Of a DNA stretch of 64,000 nucleotides, positions 50,466-58,470 are shown piece after piece. Numbering within the stretch: the first letter of the stretch is position 1; each line of letters begins with the position of its first letter. The notes beneath the pieces were generated by a model. It was given only the letters and a program-made list of their open reading frames with translations. It was not told where the DNA came from and ran no database searches. The position numbers and the translations under genes are program-made. Origin of the DNA: Lactobacillus selangorensis (GTDB taxonomy: Bacteria; Bacillota; Bacilli; Lactobacillales; Lactobacillaceae); contig NZ_JQAZ01000001.1 in NCBI RefSeq assembly GCF_001437205.1, forward strand, positions 62,001 to 126,000. Direction: 5' to 3'.

Positions 50466-50745
50466 GCGAACACGTTTAATAGGAACTACTCTGGGCTTTA
50501 GGATTGAACCTGAAACAACTTAGCCGCAGCAGATAGCTCTATGGAACACGTTTCGGAAGAACGTTTTTGAGCATTCACGGAAAAGTTCACTAAACAAACA
50601 CACCAGTCTGTGCGAACACGTTTAATAGGAACCACTCTGGGCTTCAGGATTGAACCTGAAACAACTTAGCCGCAGCAGATAGCTCTACGGAACACGTTTC
50701 AAAGCATTCACTAAACAAGCACACCAGTCTGTGCGAACACGTTCC
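50466..50745. repeat. Intergenic direct repeats of about 146 bp with GAACACGTTT cores
   Basis: The block GCGAACACGTTTAATAGGAA begins at 50466 and again at 50612, and the following ~75 bp are nearly identical (GGATTGAACCTGAAACAACT, TAGCCGCAGCAGATAGCTCT). A third, truncated copy starts at 50733. The copies also contain GGAACACGTTTC (50543-50554 and 50689-50700). No coding potential. It fills the gap between DUF1003 and the L21 promoter. Confidence 0.85.
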
Positions 50746-50820
50746 CAAAGTCTGTGTCTTTCAGTCGGCGGCAATTCATCAGACTGCCGCCAATTTTAAC
50801 CGGCCTGCTGCAAATGCTTA

Positions 50821-50849
50821 TTGACGGCACGGCGGGATTTTAGTATAAT
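50821..50849 (+). promoter_or_regulatory. rplU operon promoter
   Basis: TTGACG (50821-50826), 17-bp spacer, TATAAT (50844-50849). Confidence 0.85.
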
Positions 50850-50855
50850 AAGACC

Positions 50856-50953
50856 GTTGTAATTGTGGACCTCACAGCTGCAACCGCTCAACGCCGGTTT
50901 CAAACAGGTTCTGCCTGGCCGTCCTTGGCGAGTATAAGAGGTAAAAAATTCAT
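50856..50953 (+). ncRNA. Putative ribosomal protein L21 leader
   Basis: A ~100-nt untranslated leader between the promoter and the rplU ribosome site with conserved-looking words (GTGGACCTCACAGCTGCAAC, GGCGAGTATAAGAGG). Firmicutes rplU operons carry an autoregulatory L21 leader at this position. Assignment rests on position and length; I have not verified the fold. Confidence 0.5.
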
Positions 50954-50966
50954 AGGAGGTGCACAC

Positions 50967-51275
50967 ATGTACGCAATTATCAAAACAGGTGGCAAACAAT
51001 ACAAAGTTGAAGAAGGCCAGCCGGTCTATGTTGAAAAGCTTGATGTCAACGCAGGCGACAAGGTTACTTTTGATCAAGTCATCTTAGTCGGTGGCGACAA
51101 GACACAAGTCGGCACACCACTCGTTGATGGCGCTTCAGTCGAAGGAACTGTTGATAAGCAAGGACGCGAAAAGAAAGTCGTTACTTACAAATACAAGCCT
51201 AAGAAGCATCAGCATCAGAAGAAGGGCCATCGTCAGCCTTATACAAAGGTAACAATCAACAAGATCAACGCTTAA
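50967..51275 (+). CDS. rplU: 50S ribosomal protein L21
   Basis: A 102-residue 23S rRNA-binding protein starting [20 protein letters not shown], with the C-terminal [20 protein letters not shown] signature. AGGAGGT lies 6 bases before ATG. It is first in the rplU-prp-rpmA operon, the standard Firmicutes arrangement. Confidence 0.97.
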   Translation: MYAIIKTGGKQYKVEEGQPVYVEKLDVNAGDKVTFDQVILVGGDKTQVGTPLVDGASVEGTVDKQGREKKVVTYKYKPKKHQHQKKGHRQPYTKVTINKINA

Positions 51276-51311
51276 TTAGATAAAAAAAGATTTATCCACG
51301 AGGAATTTAAC

Positions 51312-51659
51312 ATGATTCGAGCGAACTTTAAACGGGATACAGATGGCAATATTGATGCATTTGAATTGACGGGGCATGCCGATGCCGGTCCTTACGGAAG
51401 CGACATTGTCTGTGCAGCCGTGTCGGCGGTTTCAATCGGGACGGTCAACGGCATTGAGTCGTTAGCCGGTTTCGAGCCGGAAGTCCAGTCCGATACCGTC
51501 AACGGCGGGCATTTGACCCTGAAAATTACAGAAGATGCATTGTCAGGCGAACAGGCCAATATTGCCGGCATTCTGCTGGAGAATCTGCTGCTGGAATTAC
51601 AGAGCATTCAAGAGCAGTACGGGCAGTATCTGAGTGTTAAAACGCAACAAACGGCTTAA
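51312..51659 (+). CDS. prp: Ribosomal-processing cysteine protease Prp
   Basis: Cleaves the N-terminal extension of L27, an essential step for ribosome assembly in Firmicutes. The 115-residue product has the catalytic pair His22 (in [12 protein letters not shown]) and Cys34 (in [11 protein letters not shown]). Its target gene rpmA follows after 37 bp and encodes the expected cleavage motif, so enzyme and substrate are made from one message. Confidence 0.95.
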   Translation: MIRANFKRDTDGNIDAFELTGHADAGPYGSDIVCAAVSAVSIGTVNGIESLAGFEPEVQSDTVNGGHLTLKITEDALSGEQANIAGILLENLLLELQSIQEQYGQYLSVKTQQTA

Positions 51660-51696
51660 ATTTTATCGTAAAAATTTACATTCGGAGGTGTATCCC

Positions 51697-51987
51697 ATGT
51701 TAGAAATGAACTTACAATTCTTCTCCCATCATAAGGGGGGCGGTTCGACTGCCAACGGCCGTAACTCAGCTGGTCGTCGTTTAGGCGCTAAAGTAGCTGA
51801 TGGTCAGACTGCTAAGGCAGGAAACATCATTTATCGCCAACGCGGTACAAAAATTCACCCAGGTCAAAATGTTGGCCGTGGCGGTGATGATACTTTGTTT
51901 GCTTTAGCAGATGGTGTTGTCCGTTTTGAACGCTTAGGTAAGAAGAAGACAATGGTCTCTGTTTACCCAGCAGAAGCTGCTAAGTAA
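51697..51987 (+). CDS. rpmA: 50S ribosomal protein L27, Prp-processed form
   Basis: A 96-residue protein near the peptidyl-transferase centre. It begins [20 protein letters not shown]; the NLQFF segment is the Prp cleavage motif that exposes the mature N-terminus in Firmicutes. ATG 51697 follows GGAGGTG. A terminator comes right after, ending the operon. Confidence 0.97.
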   Translation: MLEMNLQFFSHHKGGGSTANGRNSAGRRLGAKVADGQTAKAGNIIYRQRGTKIHPGQNVGRGGDDTLFALADGVVRFERLGKKKTMVSVYPAEAAK

Positions 51988-52002
51988 AAAGGACAAATAA
52001 AT

Positions 52003-52040
52003 GGCCGACTCGAAAGCATTGCTTTGAGCCGGCTTTTTTT
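52003..52040 (+). terminator. Terminator after rpmA
   Basis: GCCGaCTCgAAAGC / GCTTtGAGcCGGC imperfect stem followed by seven T. Confidence 0.8.
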
Positions 52041-52120
52041 GAATCTTTTCCGGGACGCTTGCCCAATGCAGGCGTTTCCTGATATAGTATTCACGAAAGC
52101 AATGAATTGGAGGAACAAAC

Positions 52121-52681
52121 ATGATTTCTGTCAACGATTTTAAAAACGGCTTGACCATCGAAGTTGATGGCGACTTATGGCGTATTGTTGAATTCCAGCA
52201 TGTTAAGCCAGGCAAGGGCGGCGCTTTTGTCCGCTCTAAATTAAAGAACTTACGGACAGGTGCCGTTCAGGATAAGACCTTCCGTGCCACCGCTAAAGTG
52301 GAACAAGCACAAATCGATCAAAAGTCGATGCAGTACTTATACGCAGATGGCGACAATTACAACTTCATGGATACCAATACTTATGAACAATTGGCACTCC
52401 CTAAAGAAGAATTAAAGGACGAAATTCCTTATTTGAAGGAAAACATGATTGTCAATGTCAACATGCATGGGGATGAAACCCTTGGAATCGATCTGCCAAA
52501 CACGGTTGATTTGACTGTTGCTGAAACAGAACCAAACATCAGCGGCAACACGGCTTCTGGCGGTTCGAAACCAGCGACGATGGAAACCGGTTTGATTGTT
52601 CAGGTCCCATTCTTTATCAATCAGGGGGATGTCCTGACAATCAACACAACAGACGGCACTTACATTTCACGTGCCAAGTAA
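52121..52681 (+). CDS. efp: Elongation factor P
   Basis: Relieves ribosome stalling at proline stretches. The 186-residue product has the KOW-like domain I with the loop [14 protein letters not shown] carrying Lys32 at its tip (the residue modified in Bacillus relatives), followed by two OB domains. The ribosome site TTGGAGGAA is well placed. It precedes asp23-nusB, as in many Firmicutes, with a 31-bp gap and no terminator. Confidence 0.96.
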   Translation: MISVNDFKNGLTIEVDGDLWRIVEFQHVKPGKGGAFVRSKLKNLRTGAVQDKTFRATAKVEQAQIDQKSMQYLYADGDNYNFMDTNTYEQLALPKEELKDEIPYLKENMIVNVNMHGDETLGIDLPNTVDLTVAETEPNISGNTASGGSKPATMETGLIVQVPFFINQGDVLTINTTDGTYISRAK

Positions 52682-52712
52682 GTCACAGCACAGTACGCTG
52701 GGAGGGTTGAAC

Positions 52713-53213
52713 ATGGCTGAAGATACAAATATTGTTTTAGAAGATCGGGCCGACAAAATGGGCAAGATCGAGATTGCGCCCGAAGTGTTGGAGATCATCT
52801 TAGGCATCGCCGCTGAACAAGTCGACGGTGTTTATCAGATGCGTGGTTCATTAGCCAACAACATCAACGCATGGTTAGGCCGGACAAACCGTGGCAAGGG
52901 CGTTACTTTGACGACCGATGACAACGGCGAACTGAGTGCCGACGTTTATGTCTACCTGAACTACGGTGTGGCCGTTCCCAAGGTGGCGTTAGATATGCAG
53001 CAATCCCTGCAGCAGCAGCTATTGTACATGACGGACCTCAAGCTCAAAAACGTTAATGTCCATGTGGTTGGGGTCGTGCCTGAAAAGACTGTCCCAGTCA
53101 ATCCCGAAGATCTGTTCAAGGATGACGATGAAGACGACGAAGAGCCCGAAATTGATCGGACGCGTTCCTTAGACGCCGGCGCAGCCAGTGAAGATGGTGA
53201 GGCGCAGTCATGA
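52713..53213 (+). CDS. Asp23/Gls24 family protein (YqhY-like)
   Basis: A 166-residue protein with the Asp23 domain (about 15-125; IEIAPEVLEIILGIAAEQVD ... VYVYLNYGVAVPKVALDMQQ) and a very acidic tail (DDDEDDEEPEIDRTRS). YqhY-type members sit before nusB and are linked to regulation of fatty acid synthesis (acetyl-CoA carboxylase) in Bacillus; acc genes are not in this window. ATG 52713 follows GGGAGGG. The stop overlaps the nusB start. Confidence 0.9.
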   Translation: MAEDTNIVLEDRADKMGKIEIAPEVLEIILGIAAEQVDGVYQMRGSLANNINAWLGRTNRGKGVTLTTDDNGELSADVYVYLNYGVAVPKVALDMQQSLQQQLLYMTDLKLKNVNVHVVGVVPEKTVPVNPEDLFKDDDEDDEEPEIDRTRSLDAGAASEDGEAQS

Positions 53214-53644
53214 TGAATCGACACCAGATCCGTGCGGCGGCTTTTCAAACGTTATTTATGCTGAACGCCAATTCCGATGCGGAATTACCGCTGGCCTACC
53301 AGCAGGTGCTGCAATTGATGGCGCAATCGGATGATGAACAGCCGGTCCCAGCCTACCTTGAACAGCTGGTTACCGGTGTCCAAGCTCAGCAGGCGCAGCT
53401 GGATGAAATCATCACAGCGCACTTGAAGAAGGGCTGGTCGCTGCAGCGTTTGTCGCAGACCGACTTGATTATCTTGCGGATTGCACTCTATGAAATGAAG
53501 AATGTCGCAGATGTGCCTCAAAAGGCGAGCGTCAACGAAGCCATCGAACTGGCCAAACAGTTCAGCGATGACAAATCACGGCGCTTTATCAACGGCTTGT
53601 TGTCACAAGTTTTAACGGAAGAACAAGCGGCTTCAGAACAGTAA
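53210..53644 (+). CDS. nusB: Transcription antitermination factor NusB
   Basis: Binds boxA RNA with S10 (NusE) to keep rRNA transcription processive. The 144-residue all-helical product has the NusB segments RAAAFQTLFMLN near the start, LQRLSQTDLIILRIALYEM, and KASVNEAIELAKQFSDDKSRRFINGLL. It overlaps the asp23 stop by 4 bp. A terminator follows, so folD starts a new unit. Confidence 0.95.
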   Translation: MMNRHQIRAAAFQTLFMLNANSDAELPLAYQQVLQLMAQSDDEQPVPAYLEQLVTGVQAQQAQLDEIITAHLKKGWSLQRLSQTDLIILRIALYEMKNVADVPQKASVNEAIELAKQFSDDKSRRFINGLLSQVLTEEQAASEQ

Positions 53645-53654
53645 TTCAAGCTTG

Positions 53655-53685
53655 AAAAAGTCACGGCAGATGTCGTGGCTTTTTT
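53655..53685 (+). terminator. Terminator after nusB
   Basis: AAAAAGTCACG / CGTGGCTTTTT stem. A likely -10 for folD is TAGAAT at 53767-53772. Confidence 0.78.
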
Positions 53686-53806
53686 AATGTTTGGCGTAAT
53701 TGTAAGCTAGTTGGTCATCAGCAATCCTCACTTTCTAAACACCCTTCGTCACGCTCTTTAATATGGTAGAATATAGCTATCGAATCTAAAAACGGAGGGA
53801 TGCCCG

Positions 53807-54661
53807 GTGGTAAAACTGCTTGATGGCAAGAAACTTTCACAAAAAATGAATGTCCAAATGAAACAGGACGTCGCGGCCTTAGCGACCCAAGGAATCATTC
53901 CTGGTCTGGCTGTGATTTTGGTCGGGGATGATGCGGCCAGTCATATTTATGTCCGCAATAAAAAGCGGCGGGCCGAAAAGCTGGGTATCCGGTCAGTGAT
54001 TGAAGAACTGCCGGTCACAACAACCGAAACGGAACTTTTGCAGCTGATTGACCAGTATAATCGGGACCCGGAAATTGATGGTATCCTGGTCCAACTACCT
54101 TTGCCGGCTCAGATTGACCCTTGGCATGTGCTGCTGGCGATTGATCCGCACAAGGATGTCGACGGATTCAGTCCGGTCAACATGGGCAAACTGTGGTCCG
54201 GACGGCCCGATGTGATTGCCTGCACGCCGCTGGGCATCATGAAATTATTGGCGGCCAACGGAATCGATGTTGCCGGCATGGATGCACTGGTAATCGGCCG
54301 CAGTACCATTGTCGGCCGTCCGATGGCAGGACTTTTGGTCAATGCCGATGCGACGGTGACGATTGCCCATACGAAAACCAACGATGTGAAAGCCATTGCC
54401 CGGCGGTCGGATTTAATCGTTGCCGCTTGCGGCGTGGCGCATTTCATTACCGCTGACGATGTCAAACCAGGTGCCGTCGTTGTCGATGTCGGCATGGACC
54501 GGCTGCCGGATGGCAAATTAACCGGCGATGTCGACTTTGAGCATGTCAAGGATGTGGCCAGTGCGATTACACCCGTTCCCGGTGGCGTCGGCCCGATGAC
54601 AATCACCATGTTGATGAACCAAACGATTCAATTAGCCAAAGGACGTGCGCAGCGTGAGTGA
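53807..54661 (+). CDS. folD: Bifunctional methylenetetrahydrofolate dehydrogenase/cyclohydrolase
   Basis: NADP-linked interconversion of 5,10-methylene-THF and 10-formyl-THF for purines and formyl-Met. The 284-residue product has the catalytic YVRNKKRRAEKLG (Tyr/Lys pair), DGILVQLPLP, the nucleotide-binding GRSTIVGRPMAGLL, and PVPGGVGPMTI. The GTG start has ACGGAGGGA upstream. It overlaps xseA by 8 bp and starts the folD-xseA-xseB-ispA-tlyA-argR-recN unit. Confidence 0.96.
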   Translation: MVKLLDGKKLSQKMNVQMKQDVAALATQGIIPGLAVILVGDDAASHIYVRNKKRRAEKLGIRSVIEELPVTTTETELLQLIDQYNRDPEIDGILVQLPLPAQIDPWHVLLAIDPHKDVDGFSPVNMGKLWSGRPDVIACTPLGIMKLLAANGIDVAGMDALVIGRSTIVGRPMAGLLVNADATVTIAHTKTNDVKAIARRSDLIVAACGVAHFITADDVKPGAVVVDVGMDRLPDGKLTGDVDFEHVKDVASAITPVPGGVGPMTITMLMNQTIQLAKGRAQRE

Positions 54662-55997
54662 ACAAGAACAATACTTAACGGTCAGTGCCCTGACCAAATA
54701 TATCAAACGCAAATTCGACGCCGACCCGTACTTAGGTAAAGTCTACCTCGTCGGGGAAATCTCGAATTTCCGGTTACGTCCCAGACATCAGTACTTTAGT
54801 TTAAAAGATGAAAATGCCAAAGTGGATGTCGTCATGTTCGAGCGGCAGTTTGCAAAAATCAATTTCGAACCGAAAACAGGCGACAAAGTGATTGTTTCCG
54901 GCCGCATCAGTGTCTATGAACGGACCGGCAACTACCAGATGGTGCTCGACACGATGTCGCTGGCCGGTATCGGCGACCTGTATCAGCAGTATGAAGCACT
55001 CAAGAAAAAATTGGCGGCGGAAGGTTTATTTGAAAAGCAGCGGCCAATTCCGAAGTTTCCCAAGCAGATTGCGGTGATTACGAGTCCAAGCGGGGCGGTC
55101 ATCCATGATATTATGACCACGGTCCGCAAACGCTATCCAATCGTGCAGCTCGTTTTATTTCCCGCCGTCGTGCAGGGTGAAACGGCTGCTCCCAGTCTGG
55201 TCAAACGGCTGCAGGAAGTCAACAACCGTACCGATTTCGATACGATTATTATCGGCCGGGGCGGCGGTTCGATTGAAGATTTATGGCCCTTTAACGAAGA
55301 GAGTGTCGCCAGAGCGATTTATGCCAGCCGGATTCCGGTGATTTCATCGGTCGGGCACGAAACCGATACGACCATCGCCGATTATGTCGCCGATGTCCGG
55401 GTGGCGACCCCGACGGCTGCTGCTGAAGCCGCTACGCCGGTGCTGACGGAGGAAGTTGCCAAGATTCAGAGCCTCCAGATTCGGCTGCTGCAGGCTTTTT
55501 CACGCACCGTCGGACGGGCCAGAGCTCAGTATAAGAAATTACGGGAAAGTCCCGTTCTGATGCAGCCGGAACGCCTCTACGATTCGTATGTCCAGCGTGT
55601 CGATACATTGGACCATCAGCTGAACTTAGCGATTCAAAAACAAGTTCAGACGAAACGGCAGCAGTTTGTGTTCGAACAGCAGAAGTTATCGGACAATTCC
55701 CCCCTGCAACGGGTGCAGCAGTCACAGCACGAACTGGCACAGTTGCAGCAGCGATTGCAGCGGGCCGTTGTTCAGACGATGAACCAGAAACGGCAAGCCG
55801 CTACGCAGCAGATTCAGGCGCTGCAATACTTGAGTCCGCTGAAGATTCTCGGCCGGGGCTATACGTACACGACCAACGATCAGGGCGAGATGCTGAAAAC
55901 TGTCGCCCAGTACCAACCACACGAACAGATTACGATCCATGTTGCTGACGGCCAAGTGCGGGCGCAGGTGATCGATGCAAAAAAGGAGCAATCATGA
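54654..55997 (+). CDS. xseA: Exodeoxyribonuclease VII large subunit
   Basis: With XseB forms exonuclease VII, which degrades single-stranded DNA from both ends. The 447-residue product has an N-terminal OB fold (about 8-105; YLTVSALTKYIKRKFDADPY ... GKVYLVGEISNFR), the catalytic domain (VITSPSGAVIHDI, IIIGRGGGSIEDLWPFNEE, ISSVGHETDTTIADYVADVR) and a long coiled coil towards the end. GTG 54654 is chosen because AAAGGA is 10 bases before it but only 1 before the GTG at 54645. Confidence 0.95.
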   Translation: MSEQEQYLTVSALTKYIKRKFDADPYLGKVYLVGEISNFRLRPRHQYFSLKDENAKVDVVMFERQFAKINFEPKTGDKVIVSGRISVYERTGNYQMVLDTMSLAGIGDLYQQYEALKKKLAAEGLFEKQRPIPKFPKQIAVITSPSGAVIHDIMTTVRKRYPIVQLVLFPAVVQGETAAPSLVKRLQEVNNRTDFDTIIIGRGGGSIEDLWPFNEESVARAIYASRIPVISSVGHETDTTIADYVADVRVATPTAAAEAATPVLTEEVAKIQSLQIRLLQAFSRTVGRARAQYKKLRESPVLMQPERLYDSYVQRVDTLDHQLNLAIQKQVQTKRQQFVFEQQKLSDNSPLQRVQQSQHELAQLQQRLQRAVVQTMNQKRQAATQQIQALQYLSPLKILGRGYTYTTNDQGEMLKTVAQYQPHEQITIHVADGQVRAQVIDAKKEQS

Positions 55998-56242
55998 TGG
56001 CAGAACCAACATTTGAAGAAAATTTGACCCAGCTGGAACAAATCGTCGACGGGCTTGAAAAAGGCGACGTCCCGCTGGAAAAGGCGCTCGATCAGTTTCA
56101 AAAAGGCATCGCCCTCAGTAAAAAACTCGAGACGACGCTGACCCATGCCGAAACGACCTTGACGAAAGTGATGGCCGATAATGGCCAGGAAGAGCCGTTT
56201 GAAACGGACGCAGATGCTAAGGAGGACGAGGATGACGATTGA
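55994..56242 (+). CDS. xseB: Exodeoxyribonuclease VII small subunit
   Basis: An 82-residue helical hairpin that binds the XseA coiled coil. The signature FEENLTQLEQIVDGLEKGDV and PLEKALDQFQKGIALSKKLE is clear. The tail is very acidic (DADAKEDEDDD). It overlaps xseA by 4 bp and ispA by 11 bp, indicating tight coupling. Either of two adjacent ATGs could be used. Confidence 0.95.
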   Translation: MMAEPTFEENLTQLEQIVDGLEKGDVPLEKALDQFQKGIALSKKLETTLTHAETTLTKVMADNGQEEPFETDADAKEDEDDD

Positions 56243-57158
56243 GCAGCAGGATTATCGGCAGTTTGCGCAACACGTTCTGCCGCATCTGAATCAGTATCTG
56301 GATGAACGGCTCGACAAGGATATCGTCGGCCCTAATCTGCGGGATGCGATGAAATATTCGGTCGACGCAGGCGGCAAACGTCTGCGGCCACTATTGGTCC
56401 TGGCAACGATGGGCACGTTCAGCGATGCCCCATTGGCACAGGGGTTCGGTGCGGCCGGTGCCATCGAACTGGTTCACACGTATTCGTTGATTCATGACGA
56501 TTTGCCGGCAATGGACAATAGCGATTTACGGCGAGGCGAACCAACGAACCACAAGGTGTTCGGCGAAGCCCATGCGATTTTAGCCGGCGACGGGCTGCTG
56601 ACCTTAGCTTTCCAATGGCTCGCTGAAAATACGGATTTAACGGCTGAACAACGGATTCAGCAGGTCGGTATTTTGAGCCGGGCAGCCGGTCCGGCCAATA
56701 TGGTTGCCGGTCAAGTCGAAGATATCGAAGGCGAACAAAAGAAGCTCGACCTGGACCACCTGACGACTTTGCACCGGCACAAAACCGGTGCGATGATTGA
56801 AGCGGCGGTCTGGATGGGCACCGTCATGACTGATTTAACGAAGGCCCAGCAGGACGTTTTGAAACGCTATGCCAGCGATTTTGGGCTGGCCTTCCAGATT
56901 CAGGATGATTTGATGGATGTGCTGGGTACTGAAGCCGAAACGGGCAAACCAGTCGGCAACGATACCGAAGCACACAAAAACACGTTCCCAAGCCTAATCG
57001 GCATCGATGCCTCAATCGAGCGCATCAACCAGTTAGTCGCTGATGCGAACGATGCGCTGGCGGCAGTCCAATCATTGGGCGATGTGACTTTGCTGCAGAG
57101 TTTCCTTGATTATTTTGATACGGACCATTTAGAAACTTTAAAGGAGCAGCGGCAATGA
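56232..57158 (+). CDS. ispA: Farnesyl diphosphate synthase / geranyltranstransferase
   Basis: Condenses isopentenyl with dimethylallyl or geranyl diphosphate to make farnesyl diphosphate, the precursor of undecaprenyl carriers. The 308-residue product has GGKRLRPLL, the first Asp-rich motif DDLPAMDNSDLRRG, and the second in FQIQDDLMDVLG. Aromatic residues before the first motif (VHTYSLIHDDL) suit a C15 product. ATG 56232 follows AGGAGG (56220-56225). It overlaps tlyA by 4 bp. Confidence 0.94.
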   Translation: MTIEQQDYRQFAQHVLPHLNQYLDERLDKDIVGPNLRDAMKYSVDAGGKRLRPLLVLATMGTFSDAPLAQGFGAAGAIELVHTYSLIHDDLPAMDNSDLRRGEPTNHKVFGEAHAILAGDGLLTLAFQWLAENTDLTAEQRIQQVGILSRAAGPANMVAGQVEDIEGEQKKLDLDHLTTLHRHKTGAMIEAAVWMGTVMTDLTKAQQDVLKRYASDFGLAFQIQDDLMDVLGTEAETGKPVGNDTEAHKNTFPSLIGIDASIERINQLVADANDALAAVQSLGDVTLLQSFLDYFDTDHLETLKEQRQ

Positions 57159-57982
57159 AAAAAGAACGAGTCGATGTCATGGCCGTTCAGCAAGGTTTGT
57201 TTGCGTCACGGGAACAAGCCAAACGGGCGATTATGGCCGGTGAATTATATGATAATAACGATGAACGTTTAGATAAACCGGGCGAGAAAATTGATGCCAC
57301 CAAGGAACTGCATACGAAGGGCAAAAAGATGCCCTATGTCAGCCGGGGCGGGTTTAAACTCGCTAAGGCCCTCAAGGTGTTCGATATTGATTTGAAGGAT
57401 AAAATTGTGCTCGATATTGGGGCTTCCACCGGCGGGTTCACCGATGTCGCCCTCCAAAACGGCGCCAAAATGAGCTATGCCCTCGATGTCGGCTACAATC
57501 AGCTGGCTTGGAAACTACGGGAAGACCCCCGAGTTGAAGTGATGGAACGGGTCAATTTCCGGTACAGCAAGTTGGACGACTTCAAACTGGGGCGGCCGGA
57601 CTTTGCGATGACCGATGTTTCGTTTATTTCGCTGCATCTGATTTTGCCGCCGATGAAAGACATCATCAAACCAGGCGCTGATGCAGTTGCTTTAATTAAG
57701 CCGCAGTTTGAAGCCGGTCCCGAAAACGTCGGCAAACACGGCATCGTCCGTGACCCGGCCGTTCATAAAGCTGTGCTGACGGATATCGTCGACTTCAGCC
57801 AGTCAATTGGACTGGATGTGCTGGGGCTCAGCTATTCACCGATCAAAGGCGGAGAAGGCAACATCGAATTTTTAATCCACCTGGGCAATAATGGCCACGA
57901 ACAGGGTGTCATCAGTCCCGATGTCAGCGTTGACGGTGTGATGGCGGCGGCCTACGCCAACTTGAATAAGAAGCAGAAATAA
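57155..57982 (+). CDS. tlyA: TlyA-family rRNA methyltransferase
   Basis: 2'-O-cytidine methyltransferase-like protein (YqxC) that probably acts on rRNA. The 275-residue product has an N-terminal S4 RNA-binding domain (about 3-62; VDVMAVQQGLFASREQAKRA) and an FtsJ-like Rossmann domain with SAM motif VLDIGASTGGFTDVALQNGA, DVGYNQLAWKLR and ALIKPQFE. Some TlyA proteins are also reported as haemolysins; the methyltransferase role is better supported here by motifs and by the argR-recN context. Confidence 0.92.
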   Translation: MKKERVDVMAVQQGLFASREQAKRAIMAGELYDNNDERLDKPGEKIDATKELHTKGKKMPYVSRGGFKLAKALKVFDIDLKDKIVLDIGASTGGFTDVALQNGAKMSYALDVGYNQLAWKLREDPRVEVMERVNFRYSKLDDFKLGRPDFAMTDVSFISLHLILPPMKDIIKPGADAVALIKPQFEAGPENVGKHGIVRDPAVHKAVLTDIVDFSQSIGLDVLGLSYSPIKGGEGNIEFLIHLGNNGHEQGVISPDVSVDGVMAAAYANLNKKQK

Positions 57983-58001
57983 GCAGATTGGAGACGAGAA
58001 G

Positions 58002-58451
58002 ATGCGCAAAAGTGAACGCCAGCAACTGATTCGGACGATGCTGCTGCACCATTCGATTAAAAAGCAATCTGATTTCGTCGCCGGTCTGAAAAAAGAAGGG
58101 GTGGCTGTGACGCAGGCGACGGTGTCACGCGACATCCGTGAGATGCACCTCGTCAAAGTGCCGGCCGACGACGGCGGTTATCGCTACAGCCTGCCGGACA
58201 CGGAGAATAAGGACCACGAACAGCGCCTCAAACAAGTTTTGGCCGACGCTTATGTCAGTCTTAGCCAGCAGAATGAGCTCTTGCTGCTGAAGACCCTGCC
58301 AGGCAATGGGCCAGCGACGGCTTCCTTCATCGACCAGATTCACTATCCGGAATTGTTCGGGACGATTGGCGATGACGACACGGTGCTGATGATTGCCCGG
58401 TCCGCTGAGGCCGCCTCACGGCTGATGCAGCGGCTGCAGAAATTGATTTAA
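58002..58451 (+). CDS. argR: Arginine repressor ArgR/AhrC
   Basis: Hexameric arginine-dependent regulator of arginine synthesis and catabolism genes. The 149-residue product has the N-terminal winged helix (about 1-65; KKEGVAVTQATVSRDIREMHLVK) and the C-terminal oligomerisation/arginine-binding domain. The usual GTIAGDDT motif reads GTIGDDDT, a one-residue change at the ligand pocket edge. It sits between tlyA and recN as in Bacillus. Lactobacilli often have several ArgR paralogues; the recN-linked one is usually AhrC-like. Confidence 0.93.
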   Translation: MRKSERQQLIRTMLLHHSIKKQSDFVAGLKKEGVAVTQATVSRDIREMHLVKVPADDGGYRYSLPDTENKDHEQRLKQVLADAYVSLSQQNELLLLKTLPGNGPATASFIDQIHYPELFGTIGDDDTVLMIARSAEAASRLMQRLQKLI

Positions 58452-58470
58452 TGGTAAAAGGGGCGTTGTT

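Noticed and set aside
50466-50745. CRISPR or insertion sequence at the 146-bp repeats
   Set aside because: Only two and a part copies, no unique spacers of constant length, no transposase frame or terminal inverted repeats.
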